A DNA stretch of 64,000 nucleotides from contig NZ_JAERVJ010000005.1 in the NCBI RefSeq assembly GCF_016745395.1, forward strand, positions 1-64,000, written 5' to 3'. Under the pieces are notes generated by a model. That model had not been told where the DNA came from. It worked only from the letters and a program-made list of their open reading frames with translations, and searched no databases. Of this stretch, positions 8,662 through 25,332 are shown piece by piece. Position numbers and translations under genes: made by a program. Numbering within the stretch: the first letter of the stretch is position 1; every line of letters begins with the position of its first letter. The DNA is from Methylocystis sp. Sn-Cys. Lineage in GTDB: Bacteria; Pseudomonadota; Alphaproteobacteria; Rhizobiales; Beijerinckiaceae.

Positions 8662-9176
8662 TGCTCGACCGGCGGCGGCTCATCGCTGCGACGGCGCTTC
8701 TTCCCCTCGCCGCCCGGGCGCAGGCTGGCGTCAAGACCGGGAAACGTCTTCTCGTCCTCGATTTCGAAATTATCGACACCTCCAACGAACCCGTGGATCA
8801 GCGCGCCGATCACGCGCGGCGGCTCGCGGGCGTGCGCGACGCCATCGCCTCGGGGCTCGCGGCGCAGGGCACTTATGAGATCGTCGACCGCGCGGCGGTG
8901 CAGGAAGAGCTCGATAGGCTCCTCGCCCAGACCTATATTCGCACCTGCAATTGCGCCGCCGCGCTCGGCAAAAAGGCCGGCGCCGATCTCGTCATGACCG
9001 GCGTCGTCAACAAGGTGAGCACGCTGATATTGAGCCTGGGCGTCTCCATCACGCGGGCGTCGTCCGGGGCGCTTATCTATCATCAAGGCTTCGACTTCCG
9101 CGGCGACAACGACCAATCTTACGCGCGGGCGGCGAAATTCTTCATCGAGCGGCTGGCGCGCGACCCGGCGATCTGA
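8658..9176 (+). CDS. Secreted DUF2380/DUF3280-type protein
   Basis: 172 residues. The N-terminus MMLDRRRLIAATALLPLAARAQA is a signal peptide with consecutive arginines. The mature part begins KRLLVLDFEIIDTSNEP and contains YEIVDRAAVQEELD and GADLVMTGVVNKVS, a pattern of small periplasmic proteins that resemble the TolB N-terminal domain fold. The DUF assignment is from memory and tentative. Function is unknown. It overlaps the stop of the YgjP-like gene by 4 bp and is followed 13 bp later by the Pta-like gene. Confidence 0.7.
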   Translation: MMLDRRRLIAATALLPLAARAQAGVKTGKRLLVLDFEIIDTSNEPVDQRADHARRLAGVRDAIASGLAAQGTYEIVDRAAVQEELDRLLAQTYIRTCNCAAALGKKAGADLVMTGVVNKVSTLILSLGVSITRASSGALIYHQGFDFRGDNDQSYARAAKFFIERLARDPAI

Positions 9177-9189
9177 AAGGGCGACAGAG

Positions 9190-10167
9190 ATGAGCGAGTG
9201 CGACAGCGGCAAAGCCCCTCCGCCCTGGAGCGCCGTCTTCGCCCGGCCGCGTGGCGCGTTGCTGCAAGAGCTGGTCACGCGCGCGCAATCTCTGCCGCCG
9301 ATCCGCATGGGGGTGGTTCACCCCTGCGACCGGCCGTCGCTCGAAGGGGCGCTGGCGGCGCGCGACAAGGGGCTGATCGTGCCGACGCTGATCGGCCCCT
9401 GCAAGAAAATGGAGGCGGCCGCGCGCGAGGCCGGCGTCTCGCTGGAGGACGTCGACATCGTCGAGGCCCCGCATAGCCATGCGGCGGCGGATCAGGCGGT
9501 CGAGCTGGTGCGGCGCGGCAAGCTTCACGCCATCATGAAGGGCGCGCTGCACACCGACGAGCTGATGGCGGCCGTGGTGCGCGACGGCACGGGCCTGCGC
9601 ACCGACCGGCGCATCAGCCATGTCTTCGTCATCGACGCGCCGACCTATCATAAGCTCTTGCTCGTCACCGACGCGGCGATCAATATCGGCCCGACGCTCG
9701 ATATCAAACGCGACATCGTGCGCAATGCGGTCGACCTCGCCCACGCCATCGGCATCGCGCTCCCGAAGGTCGCCATCCTCTCGGCGGTCGAGACGGTCGA
9801 GGCGAAAATCCCGTCGACCGTGGAAGCCGGCGCATTGTGCAAGATGGCGGACCGCGGCCAGATCGCCGGCGCGGTCCTGGACGGGCCGCTCGCCTTCGAC
9901 AACGCCATTTCCCGCGACGCCGCCGACGCCAAGCATATCGCCTCAGAGGTGGCGGGCGACCCCGACATTCTCGTCGCGCCCGACCTCGAATCGGGAAACA
10001 TCCTCGCCAAACAGCTTGTGTTTCTGGCCGGCGCCGATACGGCGGGCGTCGTGCTGGGCGCCCGCGTGCCCATCGTTTTGACCAGCCGCGCCGACGACGT
10101 AAAGTCGCGCGTCGCCTCCTCGGCCCTGGCCCAGCTTTTCGCGCATCGGCCGCGGGCGACGACCTAG
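9190..10167 (+). CDS. Phosphate acetyl/butyryltransferase family protein
   Basis: 325 residues corresponding to the Pta catalytic domain alone, without the N-terminal domains of long Pta or the hydratase domain of fused forms. Recognisable parts are RMGVVHPCDRPSLEGAL near the start, HAIMKGALHTDELM, RRISHVFVIDAPTYHKLL and GAVLDGPLAFDNAIS. The predicted reaction is acyl-CoA plus phosphate to acyl phosphate and CoA. No acetate or butyrate kinase gene is adjacent; the next gene is pheS. The substrate could be acetyl- or butyryl-CoA. Confidence 0.88.
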   Translation: MSECDSGKAPPPWSAVFARPRGALLQELVTRAQSLPPIRMGVVHPCDRPSLEGALAARDKGLIVPTLIGPCKKMEAAAREAGVSLEDVDIVEAPHSHAAADQAVELVRRGKLHAIMKGALHTDELMAAVVRDGTGLRTDRRISHVFVIDAPTYHKLLLVTDAAINIGPTLDIKRDIVRNAVDLAHAIGIALPKVAILSAVETVEAKIPSTVEAGALCKMADRGQIAGAVLDGPLAFDNAISRDAADAKHIASEVAGDPDILVAPDLESGNILAKQLVFLAGADTAGVVLGARVPIVLTSRADDVKSRVASSALAQLFAHRPRATT

Positions 10168-10242
10168 CCTCGACAGAAGCGCCCGCGCGTGGCAGAAGGC
10201 CTGTGAAATCTTTCAGGCAGCGGGGCAGGCTCTGGCTTCCGC

Positions 10243-10325
10243 CGTCATTGCGAGGGGAAAGCCGCCAAGCAAGCCAGGGGTCGCCATCGCCGCCCTGGAT
10301 TGCTTCGCTTCGCTCGCAATGATGG
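10243..10325. repeat. Family B palindromic repeat, copy 3
   Basis: CGTCATTGCGAGGGGAAAGCCGC ... CCAGGGG-loop-CGCCCTGGATTGCTTCGCTTCGCTCGCAATGATGGG. The left arm has diverged from the right. It lies 37 bp upstream of pheS, within its likely 5' untranslated region. Confidence 0.75.
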
Positions 10326-10361
10326 GCGCTTACCGCCTATTCCGCAAACAGACGCGCCGAC

Positions 10362-11441
10362 ATGACCGACATCGCGAAACTCGAAGAAGACACGCTCCGC
10401 CAGATCGCAGAGGCCGCCGACGAACCGGCGCTCGAGGCCGTGCGTCTCGCCGCGCTCGGCAAGAAGGGCGCGATTTCGGCGCTGCTGTCGACGCTGGGCA
10501 AAATGTCGCCCGAGGAGCGCAAGACCGAAGGCGCCAAGATCAACGCGCTGAAAGACAAGGCCACCGAGGCGCTCGCCGCCCGCCGCGCCGCGCTCGCCGA
10601 GGCGGCGCTGGAGGCGCGGCTCCAGGCCGAAACGCTCGACGTGACGCTGCCCGCGGCGCGGAGCCCGCTGGAGCGCGGCCGCATCCACCCGATTTCTCAG
10701 GTGATGGACGAGCTTTCGGTCATCTTCGCGGATATGGGCTTCGCTGTGGCCGAGGGGCCGGACATCGAAAGCGACGATTACAACTTCACCCGGCTGAACT
10801 TCCCCGAGGGCCACCCCGCCCGCGAGATGCAGGACACCTTCTTCCTCTCGCCGGAGGCCGGCGAGAAGAGGCTGCTGCGCACCCATACGAGCCCGGTGCA
10901 GGTGCGCACCATGCTCTCCCAAAAGCCGCCGATCCGCGTCATCTGCCCGGGGCGCGTCTATCGCTGCGACTTCGACCAGACCCATACGCCCATGTTCCAT
11001 CAGGTCGAGGGGCTGGTCATCGACCAATCGACGCATCTGGGGCATCTCAAATGGGTGCTGGAGGAGTTCCTCAGGAGCTTCTTCGAGGTGAAGGGCGTGA
11101 GGCTGCGTTTCCGCCCCTCCTTCTTTCCCTTCACCGAGCCCTCGATGGAGGTCGACGTGCAGTGCCGGCGCCAGGGCGGCGAAATCCGCTTCGGCGAGGG
11201 CGAGGATTGGATGGAGATTCTGGGCTGCGGCATGGTGCATCCCAATGTGCTGCGCAATTGCGGCCACGATCCGGACGTCTATCAGGGCTTCGCCTTCGGC
11301 GTGGGCATCGACCGCCTCGCCATGCTGAAATACGGCATGTCGGATCTGCGCGCCTTTTTCGACGCCGACACCCGCTGGCTGGAGCATTACGGGTTCAGGC
11401 CGCTGGATTTCCCGACGCTCGCGGGCGGGTTGAGCGGGTAG
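10362..11441 (+). CDS. pheS: Phenylalanyl-tRNA synthetase alpha subunit
   Basis: 359 residues, normal length for the bacterial alpha subunit. The N-terminal coiled coil (1-95) binds tRNA. The class II catalytic core follows, with motif 2 in [17 protein letters not shown] and motif 3 in [14 protein letters not shown]. With PheT it charges tRNA-Phe as an alpha2-beta2 enzyme. The ATG at 10362 has no strong Shine-Dalgarno sequence. The gene normally abuts pheT; here 635 bp with two small genes intervene. Confidence 0.97.
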   Translation: MTDIAKLEEDTLRQIAEAADEPALEAVRLAALGKKGAISALLSTLGKMSPEERKTEGAKINALKDKATEALAARRAALAEAALEARLQAETLDVTLPAARSPLERGRIHPISQVMDELSVIFADMGFAVAEGPDIESDDYNFTRLNFPEGHPAREMQDTFFLSPEAGEKRLLRTHTSPVQVRTMLSQKPPIRVICPGRVYRCDFDQTHTPMFHQVEGLVIDQSTHLGHLKWVLEEFLRSFFEVKGVRLRFRPSFFPFTEPSMEVDVQCRRQGGEIRFGEGEDWMEILGCGMVHPNVLRNCGHDPDVYQGFAFGVGIDRLAMLKYGMSDLRAFFDADTRWLEHYGFRPLDFPTLAGGLSG

Positions 11442-11443
11442 CG

Positions 11444-11680
11444 ATGCCGACGCTGCTGCGATGGAAAGGCTATCGCTTCTTTTTCTACTCGGCGGATGGG
11501 TGGGAACCAGCCCACATCCACGTTGCGAAGGACCGGAACGAAGCGAAAATCTGGCTTGAGAACGTCACCCTCGCGGTCAATATAGGCTTCTCGGCCAAGG
11601 AGCTGAACGAAATCATCAAGAAGACCCGTGACGAACGGGAACCCTTTCTGAAGGTGTGGCATGACCACTTTGCAAATTGA
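11444..11680 (+). CDS. DUF4160-domain protein
   Basis: 78 residues starting 2 nt after the pheS stop. The sequence MPTLLRWKGYRFFFYSADG, EPAHIHVAKDRNEAKIWLEN and ELNEIIKKTRDERE is characteristic of DUF4160. The family almost always occurs beside DUF2442, and the pair is often regarded as toxin-antitoxin-like, although I know of no firm mechanism. It overlaps the next gene by 20 bp. Its position inside the pheS-pheT operon is unusual. Confidence 0.88.
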   Translation: MPTLLRWKGYRFFFYSADGWEPAHIHVAKDRNEAKIWLENVTLAVNIGFSAKELNEIIKKTRDEREPFLKVWHDHFAN

Positions 11681-11936
11681 GGTCGAAGACAGCCGGCCAA
11701 TCGAGGCAAAATGCGACGACGAGTTTCTTACTGTCGCACTCGCCGATGGTCGCATCTTGCGCACGCCGCTATGGTGGTATCCGCGTCTGGCGACGGCGTC
11801 GCGTGAGGAGCGTAACGTCGTCGAACTTTCCCCGATGGGAATGCACTGGCCGCAGGTCGACGAAGATATCAGCGTCGCCAGCATGTTGCGTGGACAGAGA
11901 GCGCCCGGCGCGGTTCCGCCGGAAAGGGCAGCCTGA
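11661..11936 (+). CDS. DUF2442-domain protein
   Basis: 91 residues. DDEFLTVALADGRILRTPLWWYPRL and the closing SPMGMHWPQVDEDISVASMLRG are typical of DUF2442. It overlaps DUF4160 by 20 bp, which implies coupled translation. The DUF2442 fold is suspected to resemble an antitoxin or regulator, but this is not proven. It is the second of two small genes inserted between pheS and pheT, and must be read by the pheST transcript unless it has its own promoter. Confidence 0.85.
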   Translation: MTTLQIEVEDSRPIEAKCDDEFLTVALADGRILRTPLWWYPRLATASREERNVVELSPMGMHWPQVDEDISVASMLRGQRAPGAVPPERAA

Positions 11937-12076
11937 TTCTGCGACGATGTCGGAAATATGCCCCGCCGTCGGGAGACCAACTGCTTAGCGCGCTACGAAG
12001 AAGTCTACGCCGAGAACTCGGCATCGAAGACGACATTCAAGGACACGTCTTCTTGCGAATGCATCGAGATTAAGAA

Positions 12077-14488
12077 ATGAAACTCACCCTCTCCTGGCTC
12101 AAAGAGCATCTCGACACTTCCGCCACGCTCGCCGAGATCGTCGAGACGCTGACGCGCATCGGCCTCGAAGTCGAGCATGTGCACGATCCCGCCGCGCAAT
12201 TGAAAGCCTTCACCATCGCGCAGATCGCCAAGGCGGAGCAGCATCCGAACGCCGACCGGCTCCGCGTCTGCAAGGTCGATACGGGCGCCGGCGATCTGGT
12301 GCAGGTTGTCTGCGGCGCGCCCAATGCGCGGGCCGGTCTCAAGACGGTCTTCTCGGCGCCGGGCGCTTATATTCCCGGCAAGAAGATTACGCTGGGCAAG
12401 GGCGTCATACGCGGCGTCGAGTCGCTCGGTATGATGTGCTCCTTCGAGGAGCTCGACCTTGCAACGGAAAGCGAAGGCATCATCGAGCTGCCCGAGGACG
12501 CGCCCGTGGGGGCCGTCTACGCGCAATGGGCGGGGCTCGACGATCCAGTCATCGAGATCAATCTCACGCCCAACCGGCCCGACGCCGCGGGCGTCTATGG
12601 CGTCGCGCGCGATCTCGCGGCGGCGGGGCTCGGCGTGCTGAAGGAGACCGACATTCTCCCCGTCGAGGGCAAATTCCCCTGCCCTGTCGGCGTCACGCTC
12701 GATTTCGCGGCGGACGACAAGCATCTCGCGCCCTTCTTTGCGCTGCGCCTCGTCAAGGGCGTGAAGAACGGCCCGAGTCCGTCCTGGCTGCAAAAGCGCC
12801 TGCGCGAGATCGGCCTGCGCCCCATCAATGCGCTCGTCGACATCACCAATTTTCTCACCTTCGACCGCGCCCGCCCGCTGCATGTCTTCGACGCCAATAA
12901 GGTGACGGGCAATCTTGCCGTGCGCCGCGCGCGCGCCGGCGAGACGCTGCTCGCGCTCGACGGCAAGACACATGCGCTCGATGAGAGCATGGTCGTCATC
13001 GCCGACGACAATGGCGTCGAATCCATCGCCGGCGTGATGGGCGGCGAGGTTTCCGGCTGCAACGACGACACGACCGACGTGCTGATCGAGTCGGCGCTCT
13101 GGGACCCGCAAAACATCGCCCACACAGGCCGCAAGCTCGGGATCGTCACCGACGCGCGCTACCGTTTCGAACGCGGCGTGGACGCCGACTTCGCTCTCCC
13201 CGGAATGGAGCTCGCGACGCAGCTCGTCTTGGAGCTCTGCGGCGGCGAGGCTTCGCAACTTGTGATTGCCGGGGCTGTCCCACGCGAGGGGCGCGTCGTG
13301 GACTTCCCCTGGAGTGAAACGCAGCGCCTTGCAGGCGTCGACGTCACGCAAGCGGAGGCGACCGCCATTCTCGAGCGCCTGGGCTTCACCGTTGAGAAGA
13401 CCGGAACGGAGCGCGCTAACATCACCGCGGCGACATGGCGGCCGGACATCGAAGGCAAGGCCGATATCGTCGAGGAGATCGTCCGCATCTATGGCGTCGA
13501 CAATGTGCCCTCGACGCCGCTGCCGCGCACGGAGGGCGTCGCGGACGCCGTGCTGACGCTGATGCAGAAGCGCGCCCGCAACGCCCGCCGCGCGCTGGCG
13601 TCGCAGGGGCTCGTCGAGGCCGTCACCTGGTCCTTCGTCTCCAAGGAGCAAGCGGAAGCCTTCGGCGGCGGGGCGCCGGGTCTGGCGCTAGCCAATCCGA
13701 TCGCCGCGGACCTCTCCGACATGCGGCCGAGCCTGCTGCCGGGCCTCGTCGCCGCTGCGCATCGCAACGCCGCGCGTGGGCTGGGCGATCAGGACCTGTT
13801 CGAGGTCGGCCAAATTTTCGTCGACCCGACCGAAAAAGGCCAGCGTCTCGCCGCCGCCGGCATCCGGCGCGGTCTTGCCGGCGCGGGCCGACACTGGTCC
13901 GCGCCCGCGCAGCGCGCCGGCGCCTTCGACGCCAAGGCCGATGTGATGGCGCTCCTGGGCGCGCTTGGCGTGGCGACCGGCGGGCTGCAGGTCGTCCCGG
14001 GCGGGCCGTCGTGGTTCCATCCGGGCCGTTCGGCGACATTGCAATTCGGCCCTAAGGCCGTGGTCGGCTATTTCGGCGAATTGCATCCGCGCGCGCTCAA
14101 GGCGCTCGACGTCGAGGGGCCGATCGCCGCCTTCGAGATCATTCTCGACGTGCTGCCAGCGCCGAAGGCCAAGCCGACCAAGATCAAGCCGAAACTCGAT
14201 CTTTCCGACCTTCAGCCGCTTTCGCGCGACTTCGCCTTCATCGTCGACCGCGCCGCGCCAGCGGGCGATCTCGTCAAGGCGGTCGCGGGCGCCGACAAAG
14301 CGCTCGTCACAGACGTCAGCGTCTTCGACGTCTATGAGGGCGTCGGCGTGCCGGAGGGCAAGAAGTCTGTTGGCGTCGCGGTGACGCTCCAGCCCCGCGA
14401 GAAGACGCTGACCGACGCCGAGATCGAGGCTGTGGCGCAGAAGATCGTCGCCGAGGCGAGCAAGAAGACCGGGGCGACGCTGCGGTGA
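12077..14488 (+). CDS. pheT: Phenylalanyl-tRNA synthetase beta subunit
   Basis: 803 residues. The N-terminal OB-fold tRNA-binding domain (about 40-150, [17 protein letters not shown]) is followed by B3/B4 editing-domain sequence, the B5 domain, the catalytic-like core and a C-terminal FDX-ACB domain ([14 protein letters not shown] to the end). The full-length domain order is intact despite the insertion upstream. It is 140 bp downstream of the DUF2442 gene, and its start is overlapped by a 40-codon open frame ending in ATGA. Confidence 0.97.
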   Translation: MKLTLSWLKEHLDTSATLAEIVETLTRIGLEVEHVHDPAAQLKAFTIAQIAKAEQHPNADRLRVCKVDTGAGDLVQVVCGAPNARAGLKTVFSAPGAYIPGKKITLGKGVIRGVESLGMMCSFEELDLATESEGIIELPEDAPVGAVYAQWAGLDDPVIEINLTPNRPDAAGVYGVARDLAAAGLGVLKETDILPVEGKFPCPVGVTLDFAADDKHLAPFFALRLVKGVKNGPSPSWLQKRLREIGLRPINALVDITNFLTFDRARPLHVFDANKVTGNLAVRRARAGETLLALDGKTHALDESMVVIADDNGVESIAGVMGGEVSGCNDDTTDVLIESALWDPQNIAHTGRKLGIVTDARYRFERGVDADFALPGMELATQLVLELCGGEASQLVIAGAVPREGRVVDFPWSETQRLAGVDVTQAEATAILERLGFTVEKTGTERANITAATWRPDIEGKADIVEEIVRIYGVDNVPSTPLPRTEGVADAVLTLMQKRARNARRALASQGLVEAVTWSFVSKEQAEAFGGGAPGLALANPIAADLSDMRPSLLPGLVAAAHRNAARGLGDQDLFEVGQIFVDPTEKGQRLAAAGIRRGLAGAGRHWSAPAQRAGAFDAKADVMALLGALGVATGGLQVVPGGPSWFHPGRSATLQFGPKAVVGYFGELHPRALKALDVEGPIAAFEIILDVLPAPKAKPTKIKPKLDLSDLQPLSRDFAFIVDRAAPAGDLVKAVAGADKALVTDVSVFDVYEGVGVPEGKKSVGVAVTLQPREKTLTDAEIEAVAQKIVAEASKKTGATLR

Positions 14489-14859
14489 GCGCGACTTTGC
14501 CTCGTTGCGCGCCTGAAGGCGCGCGGTCCAACCTCGGCCAAGGACCGCGAGCCTTCAGGCTCGCCTTATCGATCTTGGTCGGGGCCCTCACTGCCCCCGC
14601 CCTCGCCGGTCCGCGCAAAATCGACGACTGCGAGGCGATCAAGGACGCCAACGCCTATAATCTCTGCCTCGCCTCTTTTGGCCCGATGCGGGGCCAGCAT
14701 GGCGCGAGCTATCCGGGCGTCGCGAGCGAGGGGGAGAAGGGCGGCGCAAGCAGAGGAGCCTCGAAATACAGCTCAGGCCACGCAACCGCATCGAGCTACG
14801 GCCGGGGTTTTCACACGCACGGCCGGATACGGATGGAGTTTACGCCGGGGAGGCGCTAG
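14485..14859 (+). CDS. Small secreted protein of unknown function
   Basis: 124 residues with a GTG start overlapping the pheT stop. The first 30 codons coincide with a family E repeat (14507-14564), so the true start may be further in. A hydrophobic signal ([16 protein letters not shown]) is followed by [23 protein letters not shown], with two cysteines, and a Gly/Ser/His-rich tail. The DCEAI ... YNLCLA pattern is seen in small periplasmic proteins of Rhizobiales. No function assigned. Confidence 0.6.
   Translation: MSATLPRCAPEGARSNLGQGPRAFRLALSILVGALTAPALAGPRKIDDCEAIKDANAYNLCLASFGPMRGQHGASYPGVASEGEKGGASRGASKYSSGHATASSYGRGFHTHGRIRMEFTPGRR
14507..14564. repeat. Family E palindromic repeat, copy 1
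   Basis: GCGCGCCTGAAGGCGCGCGGTCC, a short loop, then GGACCGCGAGCCTTCAGGCTCGCC. Each half is itself a hairpin and the halves pair with each other. It lies within the 5' codons of the small secreted-protein gene, a rare case here of a repeat inside a reading frame. Confidence 0.75.
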
Positions 14860-15369
14860 ATCGGATGCCCGAGGGGCAAGGGGATCAAAATTGCCTCTTG
14901 GCAAACGCGCGCGGCCCCATTAAATAGGCCGTTCCGGGGCTAGACACGCAATCGACCCCGACCTCAGTTTTGAAGCTTCCGTCCGAACCTCGGCTTTGTC
15001 AATGGCTCAAGGGAAAGACGGTGGATAGGCCGGCGGACCCGGGGCTTCAGCCTCGCGTCCTGTCCGGCCATGTCCTGTCCGAGACTGCCGGCGCCGGCGC
15101 GGAGTTGTCCACAGCTCCAAGCGGCTCAATCGCCCGGAGGACCTCAGAGAAATCTGTCGTCCGAAGGCGGCCTGCACAGACGGGGAAACCGAAATTTTTG
15201 GCCGCTGGCGGAAACGCCACCGTCCTTCGAATTTGGTTCGCGCCCCTTCAACCGGAGCGGTTCGCCATTTGGCGCTTCGTTTCGGGGACAGGATCTACGG
15301 CGCCGCCTGCTTCTCGCGGGCGGCATGTCGCAACCGGCGGGGTTTCCCGCCTGTTAGAAGAGAGCAACC
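14860..15369 (+). promoter_or_regulatory. rplJ upstream region and probable L10 leader
   Basis: 510 bp without a recognised gene ahead of rplJ. It should hold the promoter of the rplJL-rpoBC operon and an autoregulatory leader, since L10(L12)4 is known to repress its own operon through the leader RNA. Inverted repeats are visible, for example GGCCGG near 15028 with CCGGCC near 15063, and GGCGGGG/CCCGCC near 15337-15352. The exact L10 site cannot be assigned by eye. Open frames across this region are low-complexity. Confidence 0.5.
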
Positions 15370-15885
15370 GTGGATAGAGCGGAGAAAAAAGAAGCCGTAG
15401 CGGAGCTGCAGCAGGTCTTTTCGAAGGCCGGCGCAGTTGTCGTTGCGCACTACTCCGGCTTGACCGTCGCCCAAATGCAGAGGCTGCGCAAGCAGGCTCG
15501 CGAAGCGGGCGCCACCGTTCAGGTCGCCAAGAACCGCCTCGCCAAGATCGCTCTGGATGGCACGGACGTCGCCGACATCAGCCCCTTGCTCAAGGGGCCG
15601 ACCCTGATCGCCTATTCGGACGATCCGGTGGCGGCGCCGAAGGTCGCCGTGGCATTCGCCAAGGATCACGACAAGTTCGTGATTTTGGGCGGCGCCATGG
15701 GCGCCACGCTGCTGAATACGGACGGCGTCAAGTCGCTTGCGACCCTGCCGTCTCTCGACGAACTGCGCGCCAAGCTCGTGGGCCTCATCAATGCGCCCGC
15801 GACCAAGATCGCCCAGCTCTCGACCGCGCCAGCCGCCAAGCTCGCGCGCGTGTTCGGCGCTTACGCCAACAAGGACGCGGCCTAA
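15370..15885 (+). CDS. rplJ: 50S ribosomal protein L10
   Basis: 171 residues with a GTG start after [25 protein letters not shown] and [23 protein letters not shown] are the conserved N-terminal L10 segments, and the C-terminal helix that carries the L12 dimers follows residue 135. L10 forms the base of the ribosomal stalk and recruits translational GTPases through L7/L12. It is the first gene of the rplJ-rplL-rpoB-rpoC cluster. The usual upstream rplK-rplA genes are not here. Confidence 0.97.
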   Translation: MDRAEKKEAVAELQQVFSKAGAVVVAHYSGLTVAQMQRLRKQAREAGATVQVAKNRLAKIALDGTDVADISPLLKGPTLIAYSDDPVAAPKVAVAFAKDHDKFVILGGAMGATLLNTDGVKSLATLPSLDELRAKLVGLINAPATKIAQLSTAPAAKLARVFGAYANKDAA

Positions 15886-15930
15886 GAGGCTTGCAGAACC
15901 AAATCGAACCAAATTCAAAGGACGCTACAA

Positions 15931-16308
15931 ATGGCTAATCTCGAAAAGATCGTCGAAGACCTCTCGGCTCTCACCGTCCTCGAGGCGGCTGAGCTCGCCA
16001 AGCTCCTCGAAGAGAAGTGGGGCGTCTCCGCCGCCGCCGCCGTCGCGGTCGCCGCTGCTCCGGCCGGCGGCGCCGCCGCTCCGGCCGCCGAAGAGAAGAC
16101 CGAGTTCAACGTGATCCTGGCTTCGGCCGGCGACAAGAAGATCGAGGTCATCAAGGAAGTCCGCGCGATCACCGGCCTCGGCCTGAAGGAAGCCAAGGAC
16201 CTCGTCGAAGGCGCTCCGAAGCCGCTGAAGGAAGGCGCTTCGAAGGAAGAGGCCGAGAAGATCAAGGCGACCCTCGAGAAGGTCGGCGCCAAGATCGAGC
16301 TCAAGTAA
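15931..16308 (+). CDS. rplL: 50S ribosomal protein L7/L12
   Basis: 125 residues preceded by AAAGGACG. The N-terminal dimerisation domain (1-35) is joined by an Ala/Pro/Gly-rich hinge (about 38-55) to the globular C-terminal domain with EKTEFNVIL and the [25 protein letters not shown] factor-binding face. It is the only multi-copy ribosomal protein and stimulates EF-Tu and EF-G. It lies 45 bp after rplJ and 150 bp before rpoB, with a terminator-like hairpin in that second gap. Confidence 0.98.
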   Translation: MANLEKIVEDLSALTVLEAAELAKLLEEKWGVSAAAAVAVAAAPAGGAAAPAAEEKTEFNVILASAGDKKIEVIKEVRAITGLGLKEAKDLVEGAPKPLKEGASKEEAEKIKATLEKVGAKIELK

Positions 16309-16323
16309 GCTCGCGATTGTTTC

Positions 16324-16354
16324 CCCTCTCCCGCTGCGGCGGGAGAGGGTTTTT
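16324..16354 (+). terminator. Terminator-like attenuator between rplL and rpoB
   Basis: CCCTCTCCCGC and GCGGGAGAGGG form an 11-bp stem with a 4-nt loop, followed directly by TTTTT. It lies 16 bp after the rplL stop and 105 bp before rpoB. A partial terminator at this place is known in E. coli and sets the excess of L7/L12 over RNA polymerase subunits. The stem sequence is the same CCCTCTCCCGC core used by family C repeats. Confidence 0.7.
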
Positions 16355-16458
16355 CCGCATCGGGAGAGGGAGTGGCGAATAGCGAGCAGCGCAGGACGGA
16401 TAGATCCGCTGTTCGCTAATCCCCATTCGCTCTCATCACAAGAGGCTCGAAAAGCGAC

Positions 16459-20601
<4,143 letters not shown>

Positions 20602-20613
20602 TCAACACATGCC

Positions 20614-20721
20614 TCCCTTCTCCCGCTTGCGGGAGAAGGTGTCATGCGAAGCATGACGCATGAGGGCCCTCACCCGACCCTCGCTCACGCGAGGGCCACC
20701 CTCTCCCGCAAGCGGGAGAGG
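20614..20721. repeat. Family D palindromic repeat between rpoB and rpoC
   Basis: CCCTTCTCCCGC/GCGGGAGAAGG, then GTCATGCGAAGCATGAC, CCTCACCCGACCCTCGCTC ACGCGAGGG and CCCTCTCCCGC/GCGGGAGAGG. These are three or four successive hairpins within the operon, downstream of the rpoB stop and 74 bp before the rpoC ATG. The same CCTC...CCGACCCTCGCT...GAGGGCCACC unit recurs at 57.0 kb. Confidence 0.8.
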
Positions 20722-20794
20722 ATCGAGCGGAAAGATTTTCGGCGTAACGGCAAGCCGGTTAGAAGCTGCTTCCGCTGCGCCTCAGGAGAAGACC

Positions 20795-24970
<4,176 letters not shown>

Positions 24971-24996
24971 CGCTGCACAGCGCGTGAGAAACAGAG

Positions 24997-25024
24997 GCCG
25001 CCCGGAAACGGGCGGCTTTTTTTT
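24997..25024 (+). terminator. Rho-independent terminator after rpoC
   Basis: GCCGCCCG and CGGGCGGC form an 8-bp GC-only stem with a GAAA tetraloop, followed by eight T residues. It lies 26 bp after the rpoC stop and ends the rplJL-rpoBC unit. No rpsL, rpsG or fusA genes follow. Confidence 0.93.
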
Positions 25025-25062
25025 AGCTATTCGCGCCGTTTGGACACACAGGAAACCACCGC

Positions 25063-25147
25063 CGTCATTGCGAGGAGGCGGAGCCGACGAAGCAATCCAG
25101 GGCCGCATCGCCGCCCTGGATTGCTTCGCTTCGCTCGCAATGACGGG
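25063..25147. repeat. Family B palindromic repeat, copy 4
   Basis: CGTCATTGCGAGGAGGCGGAGCCGACGAAGCAATCCAGGGC, loop, GCCCTGGATTGCTTCGCTTCGCTCGCAATGACGGG. It is joined to a half copy of family A, and almost the same composite occurs at 35.4 kb. Confidence 0.85.
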
Positions 25148-25215
25148 CTCTGAGTGGCTCTGGACTCTCGGTCGGGCTTTCAGCCCGCCGGGAATAACAA
25201 GCCACAATCCGAGCT
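25148..25215. repeat. Family A half copy fused to family B
   Basis: It holds CTCTGGACTCTCGGTCGGGCTTTCAGCCCGCCGGGAATAAC, the right half of a family A element, followed by a flank (GAGCTGTTCAAATG) that resembles the family A flank in reverse. The left half has been replaced by the family B copy. Confidence 0.7.
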
Positions 25216-25244
25216 GTTCAAATGACAAATGATATGACCACCAC

Positions 25245-25327
25245 CGTCATTGCGAGCGCTGCGAAGCAATCCAGGGCCGTGATGTGGCCCTGGATTGCTT
25301 CGTCGCTTACGCTCCTCGCAATGACGG
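25245..25327. repeat. Family B palindromic repeat, copy 5
   Basis: CGTCATTGCGAGCGCTGCGAAGCAATCCAGGGCC, loop, GGCCCTGGATTGCTTCGTCG ... CTCCTCGCAATGACGG. It ends 5 bp before the stop codon of the minus-strand enoyl-CoA hydratase gene and is thus in its 3' region. With the rpoC terminator and the two copies to the left it fills the 362-bp gap 24971-25332. Confidence 0.85.
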
Positions 25328-25332
25328 CGTGC

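Noticed and set aside
9190-10167. Pta-like gene as part of an acetate-producing Pta-AckA module
   Set aside because: No kinase gene is adjacent, and the short form could act on other acyl-CoAs, so no pathway is assigned.
11958-12080. 40-codon frame ending in ATGA on the pheT start; another frame of the same stretch reads GDQLLSALRRSLRRELGIEDD
   Set aside because: Two overlapping frames are open and neither has a recognised domain or a good ribosome-binding site, so it is not listed as a gene.
15001-15377. Open frame of about 135 codons upstream of rplJ
   Set aside because: Low-complexity Arg/Pro/Ala composition, no recognised motif, ends inside rplJ, and the region is better explained as the rplJ promoter and leader.
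20660-20794. N-terminal extension of rpoC by 45 codons
   Set aside because: The extension translates the family D repeat; the ATG at 20795 has a good Shine-Dalgarno and gives the conserved RpoC N-terminus.
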